From: Megalobrama amblycephala
Lineage: Eukaryota > Chordata > Actinopteri > Cypriniformes > Xenocyprididae
DNA length: 64,000 nt
NCBI RefSeq assembly: GCF_018812025.1
Contig: NC_063066.1
Coordinates: forward strand, 9,679,882-9,743,881
Direction: 5' to 3'
A program made the position numbers and the translations under genes. The notes beneath the pieces are model-generated. The model was given only the letters and a program-made list of their open reading frames with translations. It was not told the origin of the DNA and searched no databases. Shown one piece after another: positions 12,003-25,077 of the stretch. How positions within the stretch are numbered: position 1 is the stretch's first letter; every line of letters begins with the position of its first letter.

Positions 12003-13558
12003 TTAAGTCAACATTTGCAGTTTATGTGACTGAATCAACCTGACATCATTTAGCTACACCAGCCAAAAGCATTTTTATGGGTAAGTTTAAGTAGAAACAA
12101 CCCTTAATGCAACAACTGCCCACATCTATTTTACAGTGTACTTACCAACCACACAAAGTGTGAATGACTTCACATAGTTTCTATGAAAACAAAAATGATC
12201 TCAATGGCAACACTGCTCGTTCTAATACAGAGTGCAGAAAACCAAAACCTAAAATTTCACAAATTAAATCCAAGGTAACTAACAAAAGAACAAGGGGTGG
12301 TGAGAATCCCAAAGTTAAACAAATAAGATGAAAGCCGGCATGCTGAGTCAATGAGTCACATACAACGCTTTGACACATGCTGCCTAAAACAAAAAGAAAA
12401 ATTAACTCCTGTCGGTTTTCAACCAAGTCTGCTGTACATTTACTATAAACTCTAATGATAAAAAATACACAAGGATATGCTATATTTTCCATAACATAAT
12501 GATGAGATAGCTGTCTGTCTGTCAGTCTACTCTACCTAAAGAGGGGAATGGAATGATTTCCTTCTTTTTTCCTCATGCACATGCGAGTTTTGTTTTTACT
12601 TATATTTTGCTGTAAACAATATTTTCCGTGATAAAATCTAAATCTATCACTTTATCATCTTTATTTCTGATCAACACTACCTTTGTATCAGTAAGCCTAT
12701 GGGATAATTAAACTAACTTCACAAAAGAATCAAAGATCTGTGAGTCGGAAAGTCACTCTAATCAATACAAAACGTTTTATTGGAACAAAGTAGGCTAACA
12801 GATTCGATTTCGTTAAATATCTTCTAAAGTTGCTTGCTATCAAGTTCGGGTTTATCATCAGTCGGAACAAAGGACCACAGCATATTCATGTCGTTGTAAA
12901 CTGGAACGAAAACCCCTCGGCAGACAGCATGCACATCAATTAATCGCGCGGAGGTTTCTTTGGCAACCCTGTAGCCCCTTTGTCTCCATGGCAATGGCTG
13001 GCCAGTTTACATCCCGTTAAAGCGCGGCTGTTCCAGAGACATGCAGAAGCTCAGTTTTACGCAATAGGTCATTTGCGCAGTAGCTACCCAAACAAACGAT
13101 TAAGCGTCATCACACAGCGCAGATCTTTGCAAATGTGATAAATAGCCTATTTGAATAGTTACTCAGACCTACCTTTTGTGCAAGGAAGAAAACATAAAAA
13201 AGGACTTTCAACAGAATAATCATTGTTTTTATTGCAGGCTACGTTAAAGCGACAGCCCAATAATTCATCTCTGCAGAACAGACTGAATGGGAAGCTGATT
13301 TTCAGTCTTTATTATTAGGTGGCAGTTTTGTCCTATGCTCGGTTGACCAGCTAATCATTCATTATTGTTTTAATACAGTGGATATATAAACGTTTGTCCT
13401 AGACCAACGTTTCACGTGTATTTTGGCCAATTTCCATTACTGCTTTTATGTTTTCACAATTGAGCAACAATGCAACGAGTGGGAGATGAATGAGCTCACG
13501 GTCGCTTTAAACCTGTGATGCACGGCGAGGAATCGAGACGATTTAAGACTGTTCTTAC
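12003..13558. other. fgf13 intronic or downstream sequence, no exon seen
   Basis: Lies downstream of the fgf13 1V exon on the minus strand. No FGF13 core exon motif was found in any frame. CpG content rises from about 12.9 kb. Confidence 0.45.
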
Positions 13559-13607
13559 CCTTTGAAGCATCCTTTTCTTCTTTAGACTTAGCCACTTTTC
13601 CGCTCAT
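13559..13607 (-). CDS. fgf13: fgf13 alternative first coding exon (1V type), only this exon in the window
   Basis: Read on the minus strand, an ATG at 13607 opens 16 codons, MSGKVAKSKEEKDASK, plus one base, then a strong donor GTAAGA at 13558. From memory, the start of the human FGF13 1V isoform is the same apart from two residues and also splits the next codon (Val) at this point. FGF13 is a non-secreted FGF-homologous factor that binds voltage-gated sodium channels and microtubules; its N-terminal variants come from alternative first exons. The downstream exons would lie to the left, beyond base 1, and I did not find them. The position beside F9 and the minus orientation match the human FGF13-F9 arrangement. 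Confidence 0.8.
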
Positions 13608-16600
13608 AGATCCCAGTTTGGATGTATAGATCCCGATTTAGAGTAAAATCCTTCAGTCGTGTATACCCACTGTCGCTTTAGAAAATCCTTGGCAAATCCA
13701 AAACAAAGGTGCCAGGTGAGGAGATAAGAGCTCTGCAAGAAACGCATAGTAAATAAACAAAAGTACATTTTTTAATTTTTTTTTTTTTGGAAAACATCAG
13801 AGAGAAAGTGATGGTTCTCGTACCTTCTATCGACATTTATCAACAGCCGTCAATGCAGTTAAACATACAGACAACAGAAGTCGAGTTTACAAAGCGCGTG
13901 GTTAGTAACAAGTCCGCCAATGTCACAATCAAACGCAGACCTTCACGTTGTGCTATTTGTTATCAACAAGGTTATCTCACCTTATCTCTTCCACGTTGTC
14001 TCCTACATTAATGCACATTGATATAGAAAAACGGCTCCCGCATGAAGCTCGAAGTGATGCAAATAAGACGAACCCTCGCGAATGAAGCAAACCAGAGAAC
14101 AAAAAGCGCGATGGAAGGAGAGGGGCTTCCACCGAGTGTTAGTCGACGTCAGCTGTGACACACTGGTCGCGAGCGCTGCTATAACGAGGAACCACCTTTT
14201 GATACTGTAACAGAGATATTCACACATACCAGCCTGTTGCCAGCGTTTACAGAAACTGGGTTTGATGTAAAACAAGGCATAATGTAGTGTGAGCAACAGA
14301 TATTGTTGAGTCAAAGACGAATTAGCACCTACACTATGTAGAGGAAATAAAACTGATATCCATAATAATGGCGGTTTACGGTAGAAAATGTAGTAAATAT
14401 TTTCAAGAAAGGTAGGCTAATATTTCTTGTTTTTAACAATGTTATAAATTCCAACAATCCCAGAATTCCAATTAATTTCCAATTCATCTTTTCAGTCGCT
14501 CATGAAATTTAGCTTAATATAATTATACTATAAAAATGTAATGTAAGCACCTTATTTTCTCGAAATTACTCACGCTTGAAAAAGTTAATAACAAAGCCCA
14601 TGGAAACTTCCTTAATTGTTATATGGATATGAACTATGTAGGCCTACATTTCAATAAGTATAGGCCTAAATGTTGTTTCATGATGAAAGTGGCTTTGTAC
14701 AGCATAAAAAAGGATACATGTGGTACCAATGTTAACCACTAGGGGCATCCATTTTTAACACCCCGCCTCCCTCCGCCCCCCGGTTGAACCCCCTGAAAGT
14801 CATTGTATAAATCGCACCGTTTAATATGACCAAACATGAATGACTAATTCGCTCTGAATCCTGTTATAAAACATTAAAGTAGCCCTGTCTATATATATCC
14901 GTTTATAATTCTCCTTATAAAATACTGGTAGCACTCAAAACTTCATTAATAAAGTCCCCAGAGTGGACAATGCACAGTCTTATCCTAACAATATTCACAA
15001 AGGCAACTGAAGAAGCTCAGGCATTTACTCTATAAGCTACGAGTTACAGTATGAATATGATATCTGCATATATCTCGAGAAACACATTGTTGAGGATTAA
15101 AAACTGTAAACAGCAATACTTTTTAGACTGTATATGCACCATATTTTAAATGTGAACCGATACGTTTGTATTAATGGCTAATTATCAGGCAAAAAAAAAA
15201 AAAAAAAGATTTAATACATGTTTTTAATCTGCATCATGCGATCACACGTGAAAACGCATTTTCAGATTTGCCAATCAAATTGGAAAATGTCGAGGCGAGA
15301 ATGGTCTTAAATTTAGTCCTGACACAGTCTCTCATATAAAAGATCAATCAAAAGATCTTACCTGTTTAATCGATGAAGAGATCAAGACCGATGAATTGTT
15401 CCACTCTAGGTAACTCGACCACGAAGTAAAGTTCTCCACGTAGCCTAATCTGAAGATCAGTTTGTCCGCTTTTGAGACCTTTTTTTCAATACCACAGTTT
15501 CACTCTGAAATGCCGGTCTTTCTTTGTCCCTGCTAATTTGGAGTTGACAGAAAAACGACATCAGACCTGTGTTTATCACCTGACGGATTGTACTCCTTTG
15601 CTGCTCTGAGTGGAAGGAAACAGAAGGCGATGGTTTCAGGATCCATACTTGCTATTTTTAGCGACAGTTGGACGCCTTTCAAAGTTTCTTCCAGACTTTC
15701 TTAAAACGCTATCCAGAGCTTTAAACTGACAGTGCTGCTTTCTCATTTGATAATTCGAACCAAATTATACAACAAACAAGGGTTATGGAAGACTATTCTG
15801 AACCATTACTATAGGTCCCACCTCCAGTAGCTATGTAACTTTCTAACCTCACTCACGATGTTTAAACTTTGTAGTCTTAGGCTATTTAATACTACATATA
15901 CACAGCAACTCCTCTCAAATGGGCAAATGAATCCTACAAAAGGGAAAATGTAAAGGTTTTACTGGAGGGGGGAGAATGGGAACATCATTTGTAGCAGCTG
16001 GATTTCCAGCAGAATGAAGTTTGCCTCCACAAATAATGATGGCATTTTTAGGTTGCAATCTACAAAGTCACCTTGGAGAATTCAAGAAGATGGCAGGCAT
16101 AAAAAGAGGCCATCCAAGATGTGTGGGTTAAAGTGGATTATCTGAGCAGTGTATCTTCTGGGTTTGCAGTTTGTCAGGCAAGAGCTCGCATCCTGAGAGA
16201 GCTGAAGGCTATTCTAACCTCCCTTTGCCCTTCAACCTTCCTCTGTTGATGCTCAAACATCTCTGCTGACCAAACAAAAAAGCTTTCACCAATAAAATCT
16301 ACTAGATTTGAGTTGACAGCCTTATGCTTGTTTAAACATGTTAAAATGGTGATTTATGGTGGACAACAATGTTGACAGTTATGTGTATTATTGGAGCTAA
16401 ATGCTTGAATTACTGCAGTGACAGTTATTTACAAAACAGTTAGTGTTGGAAGTCTCTTGTTCTCACATTGTAATTATTTCCTTTCAAATCTGTCATCGTC
16501 CTCTGAAATGAAGTACCACCATCATTAATGCTGAACACATTGTGCTTATTCAAATAATATGGAACAATAAATGCTTAGTTTTTATGTACTGAACAACTAC

Positions 16601-17334
16601 ATTCCCTGAACAGAATCACTTTCGATTAAATATACTGTTTGGAGAATTTATAGATTTTGAATTGTGGTGTGCAGTATATTATGTTGGCATTTCCTTATGA
16701 CGAGATCTACCTCACAATATGTGTACTGTACAACAGTGACGTGCATACAGTATCTTTGCATGTACATTGTGGTAAGACAGGACTTCAGTGTCGATTAATG
16801 GCCTCCTCCATTTATATTCATGAGAAGTGAGAGATGCATAAGAAATTTCTGTGCAGGGTCTGGTAGCATTAAAGAGAGGAACAGATTTCCAAACGGGGAA
16901 TCAATATTTACAATGTCCAATCAGAAGCAAAAGGTCATGGAGGTCAGTGTGCTCCTAATCAATAATGAAGAATGGGGTCACCAGCTGAATGACATGATGA
17001 AAACGTCTGACTGAAAAATGATATCACTACGCTGCAACTGACTTGTCAGTTAAGAGAAATAGTGAGATGTGTGAAAACATTGCATTTTTGATTCGGTTAC
17101 ACATGTTCCACTTCAGTGGCATTTTGATTTTCTACCCTGATTATATAAATTAGACTTCATGCATTAAATTAACATATCACTTATTCAACCTTGGTTTGTT
17201 GTTACATTTAATGTAAATGATTTGTTAGGGCCATATTGATTAATGGTCGGCTATAGGTCTTTCAATGACTGATTCCCATACTGATGTCTAGAGACCAGGG
17301 TATATGCAGTAATGCTAATATACACAATTCAATT
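13608..17334. other. fgf13 1V upstream region, probable promoter and regulatory sequence
   Basis: Upstream of the fgf13 ATG on the minus strand. Few mobile elements are present between 12.9 and 17.3 kb, and CpGs are frequent at 13.5-14.2 kb. A minus-strand donor-like AACAG|GTAAGAT at about 15361 follows about 300 bp without any ATG near it, so a non-coding leader exon is possible. No other fgf13 first exon (1S, 1U, 1Y) was recognised. Confidence 0.35.
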
Positions 17335-17608
17335 TGTGACCCTGGACGGGTCCGTTTTTTGAAATTGAGATTTATACATCATCTGAAAGCTGAATAAATA
17401 AGATTTCCATTGATGTATGGTTTGTTAGGATAGGACAATATTTGGCTGAGATACAACTATTTGAAAATCTAGAATCTGATGGTGCAAAAAAATCAAAATA
17501 CTGAGAAAATAACCTTTAAAGTTGTCCAAATGAAGTCCTTAGCCATGCATATTTTCAGTGCAAATATACCCGTGCGACTTATGACTGGTTTTGTGGTCCA
17601 GGGTCACA
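17335..17608. mobile_element. Short TIR element (GTGACCCTGGAC family)
   Basis: Inverted ends TGTGACCCTGGAC and GGTCCAGGGTCACA around 274 bp. This end sequence belongs to a MITE type that is very common in fish. It has no coding content. Confidence 0.75.
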
Positions 17609-19586
17609 TTTAATAATGGTAAATGACATGTCGCAAATAAAATTGCAGACTTACCATATTTAATATACAATATTTACTCACAGATTTTGTTCAAATTAAA
17701 AAATGAAATCCAGAACCGGTTAGTGAAAACAGTTTGTGCTGTATAAAGTATATATATTTTTAGCCCCTCTATTAATTTCCCTAAACAGTAATAGCAAACT
17801 CAATCCTAATGATCGAGTCAAACTATGATACATCAGGTCTTTACATGCCTTTAGATCCAATGTGACTCTGCCACACTGTCCAATGTGCCACTCAGTATTC
17901 ACTCAATCAACCTTGTTAAAATAACAGTAGTTAAGATTAAAGACTATGAATTATTTCACAGCGGTGAGTCAGGGGTGTTGATTTCCAGAGGTGTCCTTGA
18001 AATGCTTTTACTGATGAATGGTTGGAACGATGGTATTATGTGGGCAACAATTATCCAAATGTTCATGAAGAAAATCTCAGCTGTGAACGCTCAGTTATGG
18101 GCTGACATTAATGGCAGCTTTACTTGCACAGCCAGGACACAGTCATGGTGATTTTCTCTAACTTGTTTTGTTAGGAAGCACACACTTCAAAGTGACTTTG
18201 GAGAACACAAGAATAACTTTTGTAGAAGTTTTTAGTTTCATCAAAGAAGTCATAGACACTTTTCTGTCTTATTTAATCTGAGTATTTTTAAGTGTACTTT
18301 AAATAAAGTCTATGAACATCTGAGCTCAAATCAACAAGCTAGTCAATGGTCAATCAAATAGATTTTTTCTTTTTTTTTTACAAACCGAATGCTGGATGGG
18401 AAAATATGTCATTTGAAAAGTGTTATCTTAGAGAAGTCATATGGGATTGTTCCTAAAATAATTTTCTGGGACAGAGAGAAAAGTGCAAGTTTTAAGTGCA
18501 AGTGATTTATGGACTGCTGTTATGCTGAGGTTAGAAGACTTATTTTGTAAATATTGTTATGTCCAGTGCTGTGGGCGAGGCTGATAAGGGAGTAATTAAC
18601 TTACTGTTATGATCAGTTTTCTGCTACAACAGTATGACATCATACCAAGAGCATACACACTGAAGGGTTATATGGCTGACATTGTAGTATAGATAATTGC
18701 CCACCACCCACAAAGGTATTTATTAAATATCTAAGAGAGGATCTCTAATTTTCACTGTCTTTGCTGCATCAGCACTGTTTTCTTCCAGTGCTGTATGCTG
18801 CACATATGCTAGCAACGACAGGTCCCAATGGGGTTAGGCAACTGTTAGAATTGAGGTCAAAAGCCTTGACCTGACACCACAATTCTGTCATCCCCTCAGT
18901 CTAAAATTGGCACAATTGTCCCCACTGGGTTTACGGCTGCTTTTTCTACCCAAAGTGTCATCACTCATAAAGGCCCCTATATACTCACAGAGAAGTTCGT
19001 TCGGTGAGAAAACAGCAGTTAAGAAAACATCTGATCATTTCCATGAGCTTTGCAATACAACACTTCAGAATCAAACATTTTTACAACATGAAAAAACAGT
19101 ATCAGTGTTGCTTTCAATTAGAATTACACTTCAATTTTTACTATAAAGCAACTCTCCAGTGTTTGTTTTCACTCGCAGACGTCTGACCTTGACAAACTCA
19201 ACAGAGGAAATGAACCGGACAAGATTTCTACATCAAACAGGGTGGAGCCCCTACCTATTATGTAATAGCCATGGACCAACGGCAGCTTGAAGGTGTTTAC
19301 CAACTGAAGCAAACTTTTCCAGAAAGTTCAAGCTGTTTTGAACTCGCAAAACGAACTCCAAACAAACTTTGTTTTGGCCTGATTTTGTTCGAAGTTGACG
19401 TCATAACAGTTCATTCTTCAATTTTGCTTGAAGTATATCGGGGGCTTAAACCTTTGGTGATCTACTGCTTTCTGGCAGTCAGTGAGTGTGATCAACCCAT
19501 GGTGTATACATACCATAAAAATTTTATCTTACATTGTTGTTATTCAAAAGGTGTAAAAAGGTAGAGATACATGTAAGAATCTAAGG
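17609..19586. other. No gene seen
   Basis: Unassigned AT-rich intergenic sequence with short chance frames only. Confidence 0.5.
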
Positions 19587-21474
19587 CTACGTTCACACTG
19601 TCAGTCCAATTCCAATCATTTGTGTATCCGATTGGAATCCAATCTAAAATTATTGGCTGTCTACACTGTGTATCGCAACTGTTCAGATCTGATTTTTGTG
19701 TGTCCTATGCCACTCTTTCGTTTTCTGGAATATCTGCATTGGGTTCTATTTCATGCTGTCGTCTCTAACCCGATTTCAAAACATGTCTCCATTATGATGT
19801 TATTTTCTGCTCATCCAGCTTTAAAGGGTTAGTTCACCTAAAAAATGAAAATGATGTCATTAATGACTCACCCTCATGTCGTTCCAAACCCGTAAGACCT
19901 CCGTTCATCTTCAGAACACAGTTTAAGATATTTTAGATTTAGTCCGAGAGCTTTCTGTCCCTCCATTGAAAATGTATGTACGGTAGACTGTCCATGTCCA
20001 GAAAGGTAATAAAAACATCATCAAAGTAGTCCATGTGACATCAGTGGGTTAGTTAGAATTTGTTGAAGCATCGAAAATACATTTTGGTTCAAAAATAGCA
20101 AAAACTACGACTTTATTCAGCATTGTCTTCTCTTCCGGAATCCTTTCCATTGAATTGATTGAACTGATTCCATTGAATCCTTTCATCTGTCGGCGTTGGT
20201 AATGCACTTTTACGTCGCCGTGGTTGTTTTTGGCCATTAGGACATCCGCGACATGCACACTTACGCACCATTTTAAAAAATGTAGCAATACCAAAATACA
20301 AACATTGTAGAATAGCTTGAATACAGTGTGCGTCTCCCTCAGACTGTAAACGAAGCTCAGGCGCACTAGATACACGTCAGCAGCTTCTTACATCAGCAGC
20401 GTCACTGCGGAGTCGTGAACCACACTCCGGAGCAGAAGGGGGCGGTAATGCACCAATAAGCTGGATGCCAACCGCAGTAAAACAGGAAAGAAGAAGAAGA
20501 AGAAGCGGAGTCGTGAACGCGGATTGACAACAGACCCGGAAGAGAATACAATGCTGAATAAAGTCGTAGTTTTTGTTATTTTTGGACCAAAATGTATTTT
20601 CGATGCTTCAAAATGTCGTGGATGTCCTAATCGCCAAAAACAATCACGGCGACGTAAAAGTGCATTACCAACGCCGACAGATGAAAGGATTCAATGGAAT
20701 CAATTCAATGGAATCAATTCAATGGAAAGGATTCCGGAAGAGAATACAATGTTGAATAAAGTCGTAGTTTTTGTTATTTTTGGACCAAGATGTATTTTCG
20801 ATGCTTCAACAAATTCTACTTAACCCACTGATGTCACATGGACTACTTTGATGATGTTTTTATTACCTTTCTGGACATGGACAGTATACCGTACATACAT
20901 TTTCAATGGAGGGACAGAAAGCTCTCGGACTAAATCTAAAATATCTTAAACTGTGTTCCGAAGATGAACGGAGGTCTTACAGGTTTGGAACGACATGAGG
21001 GTGAGTCATTAATGAAATAATTTTCATTTTTGGGTGAACTAACCCTATAAGCATATTTCCTAGAACTCAGATTTTTGTGCATATCCGATTGAAATCCGAT
21101 CAGATTCAGCAAGTGTGAATGGCAAAAAAATCACATAAAATGTGATTTTTACAAATCCGTTTTGAGCAACTTCCATATGTGGTTTGAAATCCTATTCAAA
21201 TCGCATTTCAGAAAACGGAAATCTGTTTCAGTCTGACTGCTCTGATCGGATTTTCCGTGGACTTTCTCACACCATGTAACACATAAACGTCATACGTTGT
21301 TATAGGAAACATGTTGAAAGTTGCTGCTGAAATGAGGTTGTGTTGTTGCAAAGTGAAAGGATGAGCAGAAAATGACAATATAACAGAGAAATGTTTTCAG
21401 ATCATAATTTTAGATAAGATTCCAATTGGATACACAAATAATCGGATTTGGACTGACAGTGTGAACGTTAGTCA
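19587..21474. mobile_element. TIR element split by a TTAA foldback element
   Basis: Left end CTACGTTCACACTGTCAGTC (about 19589). Right end GGACTGACAGTGTGAACG (to about 21474). Subterminal TCCGATTGGAAT / ATTCCAATTGGA motifs are mirrored. The element 19825-21046 lies inside, at a TTAA. Confidence 0.7.
19825..21046. mobile_element. TTAA foldback element with an internal palindromic cassette
   Basis: Ends are AGGGTTAGTTCACCT after TTAA (19821-19824) and GGTGAACTAACCCT, where the right TTAA is now ATAA. Both arms contain GAATAAAGTCGTAGTTTTTG and a cassette able to encode CRGCPN..RRRKSALPTPTDER. The right arm carries part of this twice. A spacer at about 20400-20520 ends in a GAA-type run. Confidence 0.75.
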
Positions 21475-21676
21475 TAAACCAGGCAAAATCCGATCAGAGC
21501 AGGCAGACAGAAACGGATTTCCGGAAATTTCCGGATTTCAAACCACAATTGAATGTAGCTTGAAACGTATTTGTAAAAATCACATTTTATGTGATTTTTT
21601 GCTGTTCACACTTGCTAAATCTGATCGGATTTCAATATCCACAAAAATCAGATTTGGACTGACAGTCTGAACGAGG
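21475..21676. mobile_element. Partial second copy of the GGACTGACAGT element
   Basis: Shares AATCACATTTTATGTGATTT and AGATTTGGACTGACAGTCTG with the right half of the preceding element. Confidence 0.6.
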
Positions 21677-21681
21677 CTTAA

Positions 21682-22387
21682 AGGTCCCATTTTTCGTGGT
21701 TTTTTTGAAGCTTTGATTGTGTTTATAGTGTGCAATATAACGTGTTCATGTTTCGCGTGTAAAAAAACACAGTATTTTTCACATAATTTACTTATCTGTA
21801 TACCGCTGTTTCCACTGTCATAAAAACGGGCTGATGACTTCCTTGTTCTATGAAGTCCCTCCTTCAGAAATACGTAACGAGTTCTGATTGTGCCAGCGGT
21901 TCCTGTGTTGTGATTCGACAGCAGCTTAGCGAACCCAGAGCCATCTCTATATGGCTCTGAGCGAACCTTGCCCGGAAAGGTCACGCCTCTTACCATAACG
22001 TGGAGATGAACGCGCTCAGTGTTATTGTAAACATGTCTTTAATTTTACCCTATCAATTTGAGCCGGAATCAGACCCGGTGATTGGACTGCGGGATGAAAA
22101 TAACAGCGTTTCGACGACATGGCGACAAACACACTCTACAATCGCAACGCTTTGTATTCCTGTGGGCGGAGGTTAGTCAAAAAACTGTTTTAGTGACGTC
22201 ATTAAAGAAGGAAGTAGAGGGATGTAGTCCAAACTGGCCGTTCGATGTAGGCGACTTCTGTTAAATAAAATATCTCGCTTGGCATTGAACTTTGAGCTTT
22301 AAAATTTTACAGATTTTATTTATACTCTAACAACAACATTACACACTAACTAAAGTTTGAAACATGGGATCACGAAGAACGGGACCT
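21682..22387. mobile_element. TTAA-flanked MITE (AGGTCCCATTTTTCGTG family)
   Basis: Ends are AGGTCCCATTTTTCGTG after TTAA (21678-21681) and CACGAAGAACGGGACCT before TTAA (22388-22391). 706 bp, no transposase. A second copy begins at the right edge of the window. Confidence 0.78.
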
Positions 22388-22391
22388 TTAA

Positions 22392-24215
22392 GAAATAAGG
22401 AAAGGCCAGGGCAGAAACACTATTTGTTTTCCTGTCAATTAGTTAACCTGAGCTTGATACATGAAATATCCCTTGGAATGAACAGGCATGACTCCCTATC
22501 CTTCGCTATCTCCCTCTTGTTTCTTCCTCTGTAGTCCTCCATCTCTGCTATAGAGCCTTGAGCAGAGTTTTGTTTAACATTCCATGGGTAAACATTAGGC
22601 TTTGTTGTAGGTCTGTCCTGGAGGGTTCGGAGCTGAGGAGCTCTGGCCTGACTGATCCCCAGAAGACTAGTCTAAACAGCAAAGCTGCAGAGGGTTGGAA
22701 ATACACACTCGGGAAGAAACTAGAGGAAGAAAAAGATTCTGTTATAGAGCTGGAAGTGTTGTGATATTTTGTTAGGCACAATGTGAACTTTTCTTCATGA
22801 TAATGAACGAACAAAGTATGTGCGATTGTCTTGTTTTGGCATTTGATGAATCCCGGAGGTCTGAGAACTTTCTAAAATGTTAACAGCTTAGCAGAATATC
22901 TTCTTAAATATGGGGAGAAGATTTTGTGTACTGTGGTAAGAACATTATCTGCAGTTGCCCACTGCAATCTAAAAATTAGTCCTGCATTTAAAAATGTTTG
23001 GAAACTTGTGAACTGGGTCATCGGAGAATTACATGGGAGCATTGGCACTGTTTTTAGGCATTAGCCACTTTAATCACCAGCTGCTGATAATGATAACGAT
23101 AATATGTAATACCAATGATACTGGTCTTGATTAGTTTTTTTTTTTTTTTTTTTTTTTAATTTAGACAGGGTGGACGAATGAACTGGAGTCCCAAAAACAG
23201 TTTTAGAGGTCTTAAAAGTAAATTTTTTGACAAAAATTTGAATGCCCATTACCACAAAAGTTACAAATTAGACATGGTTTATATTTTAACTTAGCAGTTC
23301 ATTTACAATCTTAACTGTTGATCATCCATAGAGTAGACTCAAAATAATTTCTCAGTGTCAGTGGGATTTTCATTTACTTTCAGACTCAGTGTCAAATTCA
23401 GACATTTCTAGAGCAAAAGACATCTCCACTGCAATGGCTCATCACAGCTCTTCAGTTAAGACCCATCCAATAAAATGAAGCACTGCTAGTCTGTAAATTG
23501 AGAAAGAGAGAGAGTCAAAAGATGTGTTTACGGTTTTGAGCACACATAAAGTGGCTATTTCTTTTCATCCTCCCACTAAATATCAAGCAGATTGTTTAAA
23601 TGTCAGCTGCTTAGATTGGGCCGGACTGGAGTGGTGCACAGGGGCTGTGGGTGTGAAACATTACCCTTTCAGACTCACAGAATGACTGTGCTAATTAACA
23701 AAGGTGCACTCGAACAAATACCAGATTAATGTCAATGGCCACATCCAGGAGACTATATAAGGCATGGGCAGATTCTTCAAGCCTGCAGAGGTTCCATTTA
23801 TAACTGCAGTACTGCACCCACAGGAAGGGAGTCTGAGCGCTCCGTGTGATTTAATGGTGGAAAGGGAGACAGATGTCAGAGCCAGCAGCAGTAAATGCCC
23901 CCATACTCACCTTAAGAAAATAAATGGGATGCTTCCATGTCATGACACATGTCTAGCATGAGAGATTAAACAAGCGGTCATCAGTCCAAACTGATTAAAC
24001 ACACTGGAACACATATCTTAACATGTCATTGACATGATTAAATATCTTATAAGGGGACAGATACTCTTTTTTTCTTTTCACTTTTTTGTCATATGAACAA
24101 CCAGTGCTACTGTACCTTAGGTAGCCCCTGATTCTCAGGTCAGAGAATAAAGGGGAGATGTGGGCTAGTCACACTTTTTTTCAACCACTATTTAGGCCAC
24201 TATTTTCAACATCTC
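22392..24215. other. No gene seen
   Basis: Unassigned sequence with a poly-T run at about 23134-23157. No exon structure recognised. Confidence 0.5.
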
Positions 24216-24219
24216 TTAA

Positions 24220-25073
24220 AGGGATAGTTCACCCAAAAATGAAAATGACTCACCCTCATTGTCATTCCAAACCTGTAAGACTTTCGTTCATCTTTGGAAC
24301 ACAAATGCAGATCTTTTTGTTGAAATCTTTCTGCCCCTCCATAGATGGCAAAGTGACTACCACTTTGACGCTTCAAAAAGTTAACAAAATGATCATAAAA
24401 CTAATCCATATGAATTGAGTGGTTTAGTCCAAATTTTCTGAAAGGACTCCATTCGCTTTATGAACAAATTATGACAGTTAGACAGTTATGCGACTACCAC
24501 TTTTGAAGCGTCAAAGTGGTAGTCACATACACTGCAAAAAATGCTATTCTTACTTAGAATTTTTGTCTTGATTCCAGTCCAAATATCTAAAAATTCTTAG
24601 ATCAAGAAGCATTTTCTTGACAAGTAAAAATTATTTTCTTGTTTTTGGGAAAACTTTTTCCTTAAAACAAGCAAAATAATCTGCCAGTGGGGTAAGTAAA
24701 ATAATCTTAATCCAAACTGAAACTGCTTATTTTTGGTTTGATATAAGATTATTTTACTTACCCCACTGGCAGATTATTTTGCTTGTTTTAAGGAAAAAGT
24801 TTTCCCAAAAACAAGAAAATAATTTTTACTTGTCAAGAAAATGCTTCTTGATCTAAGAATTTTTAGATATTTGGACTGGAATCAAGACAAAAATTCTAAG
24901 TAAGAACAGCATTTTTTGCAGTGTAGCTGTCTATGGAGGGATAGACATCTCTCAGATTTCATCAAAAAGATCTTCATTTGTGTTCTGAAGATGTACGAAA
25001 GTCTTATGGGTGTCAAACGACATGAGGGTGAGTAATTAATGACAGAATTTTCATTTTTGGGTGAACTATCTCT
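24220..25073. mobile_element. TTAA foldback element with an inner palindrome
   Basis: Ends are AGGGATAGTTCACCC after TTAA (24216-24219) and GGGTGAACTATCTCT before TTAA (25074-25077). The CACTGCAAAAAATG element at 24530-24923 interrupts it. Confidence 0.8.
24530..24923. mobile_element. TA-flanked near-perfect palindromic MITE, 180-bp arms
   Basis: Arms 24530-24709 and 24744-24923 are inverted copies with one visible mismatch (A/G near 24546). A 34-bp spacer separates them. TA lies on each side (24528-24529 and 24924-24925), consistent with a TA target duplication. Confidence 0.85.
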
Positions 25074-25077
25074 TTAA

